Shown here piece by piece: positions 55,388 through 64,000 of a DNA stretch of 64,000 bases. The translations under genes were made by a program, and so were the position numbers. How positions within the stretch are numbered: position 1 is the stretch's first letter; every line of letters begins with the position of its first letter. The DNA lies in assembly GCA_002102555.1 (NCBI GenBank), contig MCFL01000063.1:1-64000 (forward strand). Reading direction: 5' to 3'. The stretch is from Catenaria anguillulae PL171. Taxonomy: Eukaryota > Blastocladiomycota > Blastocladiomycetes > Blastocladiales > Catenariaceae. Below the pieces are notes generated by a model that ran no database searches, was not told where the DNA came from, and saw only the letters and a list, made by a program, of their open reading frames with translations.

Positions 55388-56226
55388 ATGAGCCACCATC
55401 ACCACGGCCCCGGCTGCTCGCACGAAGCTCATGACCACGACCACGACCACGGTCACGACGGCCATGACCACGACGGTCCCGACCGCGGGACAGAGTATTC
55501 GCTGTGGCGGTACATCAACATTGACCAAATCCGGTGCCTGAACGAACAGGTGGAAGGATCCGCAAAGAAGGTGTTCCGGCCTTGGGAGGAGCGGCTGGAT
55601 GAGGACAAGGTGTGTGCGATTTCGATCGACATTCAGGTCATGCATGTACATTGACAGAGGCTGAGGTTGTTTGTTGGCAGTATGTCGAGTCGGATGCTGA
55701 CGAGCAACTACTTATCCACATCCCGTTTACTGGCCAAGTCAAGCTCAAGGCCATCGCGCTCCGTTGTCGGCCAGACGAGACAGCCCCTTCGGAACTCAAA
55801 GTGTCCGTTTACGGTTTTGACATGTGCAACAAAGTAGCTTGACTGACTCGTCGCACCAATCCGACATCTGCCAGGTTCATCAACAACGACCAGCTGGACT
55901 TTGACTCTGCCGAATCCACCGAGCCGACGCAATCCTGGGAGCTCGTTTCTCCCGACGATGTTGTGCGCGCAATGGACCCGCAGGGCGGCGTTGTTGAGTA
56001 CCCGACCCGAGTGGCCAAGTTTGGTGCTGTGCGCTCCTTGACCATGTTTATTCCTGCCAACTTTGGCGCCGATACCTCCATCGTCAATTACATTGGGCTT
56101 CGTGGCGACTTTACCCCTCTCAACAAGGATCCCATCATTACAATGTACGAGGCCGCTGCGAATCCCGCCGACCATGCGCCGATTGTGGGCACAGATCCCC
56201 TGTCTGCACAAAAGCCTGGGTTGTAG
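55388..56226 (+). CDS. PITH-domain protein (PITHD1-like)
   Basis: Three exons, 55388-55609, 55681-55802 and 55875-56226, give 231 aa. The PITH (proteasome-interacting thioredoxin C-terminal) domain fills residues about 35-215: SLWRYINIDQIRCLNE, VFRPWEERLDEDKYVESDADEQLLIHIPF, VKLKAIALRCRPDETAPSELKVFINN, LDFDSAE, AVRSLTMFIPANFGADTSIVNYIGLRG and YEAAANPADH. The beta-sandwich binds the 26S proteasome in thioredoxin-like relatives; here there is no thioredoxin domain, as in PITHD1. The N-terminal about 30 residues are His/Asp-rich (SHHHHGPGCSHEAHDHDHDHGHDGHDHD), which could bind metal. The second donor falls inside AAAGT|GTCCG; only that choice keeps the frame. Confidence 0.92.
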
Positions 56227-56484
56227 GAAGCATTTCTTTTCACGCCTCTTGTATAGTTGCAAGCTTCGCATTTGTTTTCACACTTTTTATCTTCTTGCTT
56301 TTTGGGTGCTCTCTATTCAACATGGAACGACTCAGGACAGGAATACTGCCCGTAATTCACCAAGACGCAAGTGTTTACTTCTGCCAGTGAACGCGTTTTG
56401 CAGACAAGGATCCTGAGCAAAGGAAGACCAACAACCTGGCCAAACTCGAATGCATGCGAGATAGAGCAATTGCAACGACCCATC
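56227..56484. other. Short intergenic region
   Basis: Between the PITH gene and the CH-domain gene. An in-frame ATG at 56371 could extend the next protein by 38 residues. Confidence 0.4.
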
Positions 56485-58864
56485 ATGCCCATTCCAGCAC
56501 CGTCAGCTGCTGCAGGTGGCCTCGTCCGCACCGATCAAGCATCCTCCAGCTCTCCAACAGCCGCTACATCATCACTGCCGCGCGAACTCCTTCGTTGGCT
56601 GGCGTCTTTGGACTTGACGTATCCAGTAAAAAATCCCCGTCGGTCCCTGTCCAATGGCTACTTGGTCTCCGAGATTCTATACCGGTATTACCCAAAAGAT
56701 GTCCCGCTTCATGGAATGGATATTGGGACAGGTCGCCGGGCACGGGCAAGCAACTGGGGTGTGCTGGAGCGACTGTTTACGGTACGCAGTTCGCAATAAG
56801 GCAAGTCAGAGAAACATAGATTCACCATTTGGGACAACTAGAAACTGGACATCAACATACCAAAAGAAGCAATTTCCAACACAATGGACGAGCTCCCAGG
56901 TGCAGTTGACACCGTTCTCGGCGCGATTTATGAGCATGTACACCGCCGAAAGTACGTTTGGAATACATGTACTTTCATGGCTGAAGACTAATTGCTCAAT
57001 TATTGCAGCCTCCAGGCACGCTCGTCCAGAGCACTTGATGATTCGGGAGCCAGCAACAAGTCGCACGATCAAAGCGGATACTTTGGACGTCAGCTCAACG
57101 CTCCAATTGTTGAATCCGACAAGATTATCACGACAGCAGCGGCAGCCACGTTGCTGAGTCTCGATGCCATCCCACCAAGCAAGATTTTGGTCTGGGACCT
57201 GTTTGTGAGTGTGACGGGAATTCGTGACTGGGCCGATGTTGACAAGCAGCCGGACCGTTTTGATCCCATGGTCGTCATTAACAAGATTGAAAAGAAGGCC
57301 ATCGAATTTGGTGTGGCTTTTAAGACGGATTCCAAACCAAACATTCTGCACCTCTTGTCGTTCCTGTGGTCAGCGTTTCGCCTAGAGCCTACCAGCTTGG
57401 CATTCAACAGTACGTTTCCGTTACGCACTCGCTTCCAATGCGACACAACGGACTAAATCACAACTGAAAAACATTGGACAGTTGCCTCGGAACTGCTCAT
57501 TGTTCTCTCCCCGCAATTGCTCTCCAACCCGCATCACCTACGTGACACCATAGTCCACGGCCTCGATCCACTTCTCCCTCTCACGCAACTTCCCATGCTC
57601 GAACAAAAGCTCGGCATCATGTCCAAAGTGATTGCTGCATACTTGGCACGCCCACTGCCCACTGCTGCCTCAGCGTCCATTTATACAAACCCAGCCGCGG
57701 GCGTTGACTTGACCTTGCTTCACTACTTCAAGACAAATCTCCCGCTTCCGCTACTTGCCAGTTTTCTTGCCGGCATTGGCACATATCCGGGTGATGCCGC
57801 GTTTTGGGATCACGAGGTGACCACCATCATCCAGCAAGCCGAGCGCGAGGGCAACGGGCAGCTCGCACGTGCGACAGTTTCCCTCGTGGGCAGCCTGGTC
57901 AAGGCGACCGGACGCATGAATCAGGCTATGAGCGTGTTCTTGCGCAAAGCGGTCGAGTCGTCGTCCATGTCACCCGAAGCAGCACCAACGCTTGCGCTTG
58001 CCATCTTGAACGTGATTGAAGGTTTAGGAATCGACGCGACGGCCGGCGGGTGGGAATTGTTCGCATTTGCACGAGCCGCGAGCATCATGACAGACTCTGA
58101 GGCTGCGCTGCTGGTTGCGCACAGCGCAATCGCCATGATTGGCGAGTATCCGATGTTGTCGGGAACCATTGTGCGTCTGCTCTCGGCAGTTCCCGATGCC
58201 GTGTTGCACGAGGTGACCAATGGACAAGTCTCGGTGCAACCCATTGCGTACTTGGCACCCGCCTGGGTAGGACCACTTTCGCATCTCTTGGCGGATCAAG
58301 TCACAAGGAGTGCTTTGGCCATGGGAGTTGCCGCAAATGTACGTACAGTATTCCCTGACCGGTCTCTGTTTCTTTGATCGTACTAAACATCGTACACACT
58401 AATGTGTCAAGTCCGGGACGCTTTCGATCATCACCATCGAGCCGCTCTTGCCATACCTCGTGTGCGCCGATTCCACAACAAACCTGGCGCTTCTCCGCAG
58501 CGCCGCAAATGACCTGCTGGCACACCCATCGCCCACAACCTGGGCATTTCTCCGCAGTCTCTGTGCCTCTATTCCTATGTCCACTGCGAGCTTGGGTGTC
58601 CAACCGTCGTCTTCCGAGTTGGATAGCCTCGTGTACTCGCTTGCCACGGGCATTGTTGCCCTGCTCGTCTTTCACATGGTCCACCAGCAGCATCCTGCTT
58701 GGGCCCGGACCGCGCGGGATGATGTGATGAGCGCGACATATGCTCACAATTTGGCTGACTCTGGAAAACCAACCGCAAAGACGGTATGGAATGCGGTTGG
58801 GGTCAAGGTGGAAGAGATTTGGAAGGAAGCAGTGGGGAAGGAGATGAGACTTGGAGGCGAGTAA
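56485..58864 (+). CDS. CH-domain protein, SPATA4/SPEF1-like N-terminus
   Basis: Five exons, 56485-56781, 56842-56951, 57009-57409, 57482-58338 and 58412-58864, give 705 aa (introns 57-73 nt). Residues about 30-130 form a CH-type fold as in SPATA4/SPEF1: LPRELLRWLASLDLTYPVKNPRRSLSNGYLVSEILYRYYP, NWGVLERLFTKLDINIPKEAISNTMDELPGAVDTVLGAIYEHVHRR. Relatives bind microtubules in flagella and cilia. The remaining about 550 residues are all-helical and repeat-like (PSKILVWDLFVSV, VDLTLLHYFKTNLPLPLLASFLAGIG, APTLALAILNVIEGLG, GIVALLVFHMVHQQ), possibly an Arm/HEAT-like solenoid. A flagellar role is inferred. Confidence 0.75.
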
Positions 58865-59005
58865 GAATACCTCGATTGAAGCACTCTTGTGTATGAACGA
58901 GTTATCCCTTACATAAACCCCATATACTAAGTTGATTTTTTTAAAGCACACTGCCCGCGTAGTAGTTGGCCTGCAGCGGATCACTATACACGAGTGCTCC
59001 TCACT

Positions 59006-59806
59006 TCATGCCCCTTTGGGAGCATTTGCGGCATCTGCTTGCAGCATGTCCTCGAGCAACTTTTCCGTCTCCAACATGAGCGTGCGACCTTCTTCAATCC
59101 TCTTTCGCGTGCGCCTTAGCTGCAGGGCAACGCTACTCACGGCCAACGCCCTCGCCATCTCTGGGTGCTCGACCGCCGGAAAGATCCAGTCAAGTGCCAC
59201 CGTAAGCGCCTGGCATGCGGCATCTGCGATTGTCGACAACAGCGGTGCCTTTTGCGATCCAGCCGGGTCGGACAACTTGTGCTCTCTGGTATTCACAAAG
59301 AACAACCGTGGTGGATTGAGCCCAACGGACGCTGGCCGGCTTGGGTCGTCGACAATGAAAAACCGCCCAAGTTGGGCAAGCTCTTGATCTTGGCCCAAGT
59401 CATCCAAAGTCGTCACCGTGTGTGTGAACTGGACAACGCCCGATGGCTCCGAGAGCAGCGTGTCTTGGAATAGCTGCTCATTTCGCTCATGCGCGAGCTC
59501 TCGTTCGACGGAATCTTCGCGTGCCTTGGCGAGAAAAGAAGCGAGGTTGTTGATTTTGGTTTGACGAGGTGAGTAAGGAAATGCAGGCGACCTTTCGGAA
59601 ATGGACTCGCTGTCACTTGAGGAATGATTGCCGGAGGAAATCATGTGCGGAGGAGACGGGAGTAAGGGCCCCTTTTGCTGAACGTCGGGTCGCGACCTCT
59701 GATTGCATCCCCTCCCGCATGGGCACGTATTGGGCTGGGTAACAGTATTTACGGTATTGACCGGTGCACCGGTGCTTGACACTCCATTGCGGATAGAGTC
59801 TGCCAT
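59006..59806 (-). CDS. Hypothetical protein, disordered N-half, helical C-half
   Basis: Single exon, 266 aa from MADSIRNGV at 59806; the frame is open further upstream to an ATG at 59944. The N-terminal about 100 residues are low complexity (NTVNTVTQ, SSSDSESISE). Then KINNLASFLAKAREDSVERELAHERNEQLFQDTLL is a likely coiled coil, followed by HTVTTLDDLGQDQELAQLGRFFIVDD. The C-terminus is helical (ALTVALDWIF, SVALQLRRTRKRIEEGRTLMLETEKLLEDMLQADAA). No family recognised. Confidence 0.6.
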   Translation of the reverse strand: MADSIRNGVSSTGAPVNTVNTVTQPNTCPCGRGCNQRSRPDVQQKGPLLPSPPHMISSGNHSSSDSESISERSPAFPYSPRQTKINNLASFLAKAREDSVERELAHERNEQLFQDTLLSEPSGVVQFTHTVTTLDDLGQDQELAQLGRFFIVDDPSRPASVGLNPPRLFFVNTREHKLSDPAGSQKAPLLSTIADAACQALTVALDWIFPAVEHPEMARALAVSSVALQLRRTRKRIEEGRTLMLETEKLLEDMLQADAANAPKGA

Positions 59807-60692
59807 GGTTTTATCTGGATTCGTTTTCCCCGTCAGCGACTTGACAGGACGATATCGCACTTCTGGAAACCGTCCTGCGAACAACTTGAAGTTCCAGACG
59901 TGACTCACCCCTTCACTGCAAACATGTTTAATCTTGCGCACCACATGTCCGCTTCATGTCCCGAGGCGCAGCGGTTTGCTATGAGCAGCTCGCAAATGTG
60001 CGATTCAACGTCCGCAGCAGCGCCGTCCCGAGCGGCAACTTGAAGAGGGAATAAAATGATTAAATGCACCTCTTCCCCCAGCATACCTCACAGACTCAAG
60101 CTACGCCGTTATGCTCCCCTCGTCAATTCGCTGTCCTGCTGGCCTCAGCCGTCGCCGTGCACGCATATGTACATGAGCGACTGCTTTGCCGTCATCATGT
60201 CCCGCGACCTCGTGTTTACGCTTGACGCTGGCCAATCGCCCGCCCAAAGCTTGGACCAGTGCTGACCCGCCATTCACGCAAAACGGGAGCTGTGTACCGC
60301 GCCGTCACACGGACTTTTTACTTCAAGTTTCGTCATCATGGTACTTGCATTGCCCGGGACAGTCTCTAACGTCGTCGTCCTCACAGAATCTCATGTAAAA
60401 GGGCGCGAAGATGTCGGTTCCACGGCGCTCGAGCGCGCCATTGACTTCGTACGTCCTGGCTTCGACGTGCACAGCGACTCTTCGTATGCAAAGGCACTAG
60501 TGTGGCAATTGTGATGTTCCTGTGCAAAACGGAAGCAGGTTTTGGTGCAAGTCGTTTGACCGGTACGACAAATGCATGCTGCTCATGACGTTGCCGAGGT
60601 GTCTCCGGTAAATTTCAAGCAAAACCGTGGCGAATAAATAAAGTTGTTGCAAATACATGCATAACACATTCAGTCTGCCACAATTCGTCCTT
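59807..60692. other. Intergenic
   Basis: Between two minus-strand genes. No convincing gene, RNA or repeat. Confidence 0.4.
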
Positions 60693-63191
60693 TCACCTTG
60701 CAATCCGTTGTCGTTGCGATCTCGGGCTGCTTGCTGACCACATCCATCCGCCCGCCAACGCCCTCGCCCGCGAATTCAACACGTCGCCTTGGCCTTGGGC
60801 TCTTGTCAAGCGCGCTGGGAACAGAGGATCGATTGGGACCCACTCCGACTCGACCTTTGGTGCGATTTTCTTGCGCTGCCACACATGTGAATCGTCACGT
60901 CCAGGCTCAGCGACGTGTGTGGATGCATATTGGATCGATTCGGAGGGCCGGGTGTGTCGAGAACGGTTCATTGGAACGGACAGCATTTGCGTCGCGGGTG
61001 TGGATGCCAACACGGCCCAGACGTGGTCGGCCGTCGGGTCGGGATGCAAGTCAGTGGTCGGAGGTTGGCGGATCATGGGAGGGGCAATGTACGGGTGCGT
61101 GGGCGAGTTGGTGCGGTATGGGGAGCGGGACGCGAGTGTGTCCCCGAGCGGATATGTTGCCATTACGGATTGGGAGTGGTGTGTGGGGTTGAAGTTGTGG
61201 TTTCGTTGATGGCGGGTAGGTGAAGGAGACAACGGGGATGGACGGGGCGAGCCGCGACGGGGATACTGAGCAGAAGTTGATATGTGGCGAGTTCGGTCGG
61301 TCTGTGCATGAGCGTATTGAGGCGATTCTTCAACCCGTCGTCGTGCTTCAGACCGTTGCACGCGCGCTGCCGGTGGATACAGGTAATCGTCGTGACTGCC
61401 GCGAGCCACGGAATCACCAACCTCGGAATCGTCGTCCTCAAAATCCCCGGTCTCATCGTCTGTCAACGGCGCAGTTTGAACAGCATCATCCCGGTACATC
61501 TTGACTCGACCGAACTGTCTGGCGACCTCAATCTCACCCTCATCCACGCCCCATGCCGTTTGCGCCCCATCATCTCTCACCGTTCTGACCCTGCTTGCAC
61601 TCTTGGTCTCCATACCTGGCTCTCTTGCTGGCGGATGCACTGGCCGTCCGCGCCACGGCTCACAAAACGACCGCGTGTACTCTGTCGAGTACATGTACCG
61701 TCTTGTGCGATCGCGATCGAACATTTCGGCTTGCGGCTCTGTGCGCGTTTTTGCCGCGAGCGACTTTGGACGCGCTGGTCCGCCATCAAGACCCAGTGCC
61801 GGTACGCTGAACCGATCTGGGGTTGGGCCGAGAAGGAGCGAGTCGGTGGATAAGAGTCGCTGGCGTGGGTACATGGACGGCGGTTTGCGCGGTGGCGGTG
61901 GCGGGTGACGGAGCATGGATTGCCGGATGGACTCGGATTGTGCATGGGTTTTGGGTGCTTGCGAGAGGTGGACGCGGGTTTGGGTTGGCATCTGGTGTGC
62001 ATTTGGTGAATGGAGTCAGCGAGTTCGGATGGAAGCAACTTTCGGACTTGAGTCGAGAAAATGACGTGTGCCTACCTCTCTTGGTGGCACGTTGGCATTG
62101 AACGACCTGAGCTGATCGGTGCCCTGCCCATAAGGATAGAAGACGCCATTCTTTGGATACGCCGTGCCACTGCGATCGAGATTCTCGCGAGCATTGTCGT
62201 GGCTCTTGCGATGCTGCATGATCTTGACGGTGCTTGCGGGAGGGAGACCAGGTGACGGGAAAGGCTGAGCTTGGACCGCAGTCGACGTGCGTGTCGTGCG
62301 ACGATGTCGACGATGTCGACTTGGGGATTGGGAATGTGAAGAGTTCGAGGTTTGAACGGCCGAGTCGACAGACTCGGAGATGCGGACGTGACGGCGGTTT
62401 TCACGGTGTTGGCTACGGTGTCGGGTGCGGCTGTGCATGAGGATTGGACGTGACGACACGGTACGAGTCGTCGGTGGCGGTGAGTGAGTCGAAGTGGATC
62501 GACTGCGACGTGTGAAACGGCCGTGACTGCGACTGCGACTGTGACTGCGGTGGCTGTGGCTGTGGCGAATGCGATGAGTGGGCGCTGCCCTTGAGTGTAC
62601 GTGAGGTTCATGGAAGCCCGAGTCAACGTGGACGTGCTGTCGTTGGTCGTTGTCGCTGTCGGAATCACTTGGCACGCTGCCAGTCTCTGAAGACGATGGC
62701 GACACCGAGTACGGTCGGCGAATCATCCCCCTTCTTGGCTTACTTGCCTCACCTGCTCGATACAGTTCCCGATCCGCTCGCTGACTCCGCACGCCTGGGG
62801 TCATGGTGGACGCACTGTTCCGAATTGTTTGCCGCTGGACAAAGCGGTCTTGGTCATCTGCCCAAGGCTCCGACGACAGTGAAGCACTGTGTGAACGATC
62901 CTCCTCCTCTTCCTCAAGATCGCTCTCGTCGTCATCCATCAAGACATATTCCCACTGCTTAGCCCCGGATTCCAACCCGTCCATGTGTCCATCCACACGC
63001 ATGAACGCTGGCGTGCTCGTGCTCGGCGCCGCCCGACTTGCGGAAGCGGTGTCACTGCCGACTCGAGGCGGCCTTGATGAGTGATCTAAACCTCGAGACC
63101 TCGCAGACTGATGTGAGCACATGACGGTTGGGCCACAAGGCTCTGCGCGAATACTGTGGTGGTCGCGTTGAGAAAAATCGAAAGCAGACAC
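60693..63191 (-). CDS. Large disordered protein with repeated VQT motifs
   Basis: Two exons, 62076-63191 and 60693-61991, give 804 aa; the intron (GTAGGC...CCAG, 84 nt) joins NVPPRE to MPTQTRVH in phase. The two frames could be read as separate ORFs, but the splice sites and phase favour one gene. The sequence is almost wholly disordered: an acidic DDDESDLEEEEED patch, a Ser/His/Arg-rich block (HSHSHRSHSRSRSHGRFTRRSRS) and Pro-rich linkers. Short motifs recur: ESVDSAVQTSN, RDDGAQTAWG, YRDDAVQTAPL, TSTAVQAQPF. These resemble degenerate dynein light chain LC8-binding sites (x-QT). Product unknown; a scaffold is plausible. Confidence 0.6.
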
Positions 63192-63793
63192 GCGAGAGAG
63201 GGAATCCGTGCTGTGAGCGACTGGTGACGTAATGTCTTGTCTGTATATGTATGCGGCTCAAGGCTCTCACTTCATTGCCAACAGTTTTGCTTGTACATGC
63301 ACATCATGATGTGTGTTCAAGTATACCTCTCGGTACATAAATGTCTTCAGTGCTTGATCTGGCCAGTGCTGTCCATTGTTCATTGTAAAACAAATTCACG
63401 TTGATTACTGATCCACTTGGCAGCGTGTGTATGATATGCCAGCTGGAGGACGGGTTCATGAGTGTGAGGAATGGAACGGCCGCGGCCGCAAGACCTCCTT
63501 TGTCATTGGTGCCCGAGTGCTGAGCGAGCGAGCATTTACCTGTACTGTTCCTGACGGGATGAGGAACTTTGACGCGCGCAATTTGCTGTATGGTTCCTCC
63601 AGATCTCATGTGGACCCCCGATCCAACGCGCGATCGTTGCCTTGGCTCCTCAACCCCAAAACAGTCCCTCAGGTGCTGGAATTGATCCGATCCAAATGAC
63701 TTGACTTGAAAGCTCTCTGAACATGGAATACAGAGCGCATATGAACCACCTGCCGACACCCGCCGACCCCACATAACCACACGCACCGCCATA
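63192..63793. other. Intergenic / undecided ORFs
   Basis: Both strands have open frames: plus 63427-63699, ending LNPKTVPQVLELIRSK, and minus from about 63785 down to 63304, ending FYNEQWTALARSSTEDIYVPRGILEHTS. Either might be real, but I see no domain and cannot choose. Probably also the promoter of the dephospho-CoA kinase gene. Confidence 0.3.
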
Positions 63794-64000
63794 ATGAAAA
63801 TCATTGGCCTGACTGGTGGCATCGCCACCGGCAAATCGTCCGTGTCGCTGCACCTGCGTGCGTCGGGCATTCCCGTCATCGACTGTGACCTGCTCGCCCG
63901 CCAAGTGGTCGAGCCAGGCACGCCCGCGCTGCGGTCCATTGTGGCCACGTTTGGCCCCGACGTGCTCGTCCAGCCCACGGGCGTGCTCGACCGCGCAAAG
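63794..64000 (+). CDS. Dephospho-CoA kinase, 5' part (runs off window)
   Basis: First 69 codons: MKIIGLTGGIATGKSSVSLHLRASGIPVIDCDLLARQVVEPG and onward. LTGGIATGKSSV is the P-loop typical of CoaE/CAB5, and VIDCDLLARQVVEPG is the family's substrate-side signature. The enzyme phosphorylates dephospho-CoA in the last step of coenzyme A synthesis. The first exon is still open at 64000. In many eukaryotes the enzyme is mitochondrial or fused to PPAT; here the frame begins at the kinase with no visible leader. Confidence 0.92.
   Translation, partial: MKIIGLTGGIATGKSSVSLHLRASGIPVIDCDLLARQVVEPGTPALRSIVATFGPDVLVQPTGVLDRAK

Noticed and set aside
1-64000. CRISPR array, prophage, bacterial operon or biosynthetic cluster
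   Set aside because: No spaced direct repeats, phage genes or adjacent biosynthetic enzymes; gene structure is eukaryotic.

Overview
The window looks like nuclear DNA of a flagellated (zoosporic) fungus, most likely a blastocladiomycete such as Catenaria or Allomyces. This is inference from gene content and architecture. The genes are compact, mostly separated by a few hundred bases, and have many short GT-AG introns (about 57-120 nt). A division-1 chitin synthase points to a fungus. Centrin, a BBOF1-like basal-body coiled-coil protein and a SPATA4-like CH-domain protein point to a 9+2 flagellum. There are no bacterial operons, CRISPR arrays or rRNA genes.

Layout. 0.8-4.0 kb (-): chitin synthase in 7 exons. 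5.3-7.8 kb (+): PH-domain protein. 7.8-14.3 kb: mostly non-genic, with a relic of a degenerate W-C-K-Q repeat protein on the minus strand, a tRNA-Arg, a possible small 8-cysteine secreted protein and one small disordered ORF. 14.3-15.8 kb (-): WD40 protein of the PAK1IP1/Mak11 type. 16.3-22.2 kb (-): a LINE retrotransposon (APE endonuclease, RT, RNase H, zinc knuckle) with frameshifts and a stop, preceded by shuffled LINE pieces. 23.0-24.1 kb: four tRNA genes (His, Arg, Ser, Gln). 24.2-35.3 kb: COG2, an NmrA-like oxidoreductase, an AP endonuclease, a class I histone deacetylase, Elongator subunit Elp5 and an unknown single-pass membrane protein. 36.2-39.2 kb: divergent centrin and BBOF1-like genes. 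39.4-41.4 kb: a damaged LDWW-repeat gene. 41.9-45.0 kb (-): M13 (neprilysin-type) metallopeptidase. 45.6-48.1 kb (+): BRD7/BRD9-like protein with a poly-Q tail. 48.4-52.6 kb: two intact LDWW-repeat genes, head to head. 53.7-54.8 kb: secreted protein with a somatomedin-B-like cysteine pattern. 55.4-56.2 kb: PITH-domain protein. 56.5-58.9 kb: CH-domain protein. 59.0-63.2 kb (-): two disordered unknown proteins. 63.8 kb to the end (+): 5' part of dephospho-CoA kinase.

Themes. Several gene pairs are divergent with short shared upstream regions (COG2/NmrA, HDAC/Elp5, centrin/BBOF1-like, M13/BRD-like and the two LDWW genes). The most novel feature is the LDWW-repeat family: three copies within 13 kb share an N-terminal helical module, ankyrin-like LDWW repeats and a conserved C-terminal tail. 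Two otherwise normal genes (chitin synthase and M13) each carry one apparent frameshift at a run of four T, so sequence error should be excluded before calling them pseudogenes. Exon models were built by eye from splice consensus and reading-frame continuity; in all the multi-exon models except the two with T-run shifts and the small cysteine-rich gene, the exons add up to whole codons.
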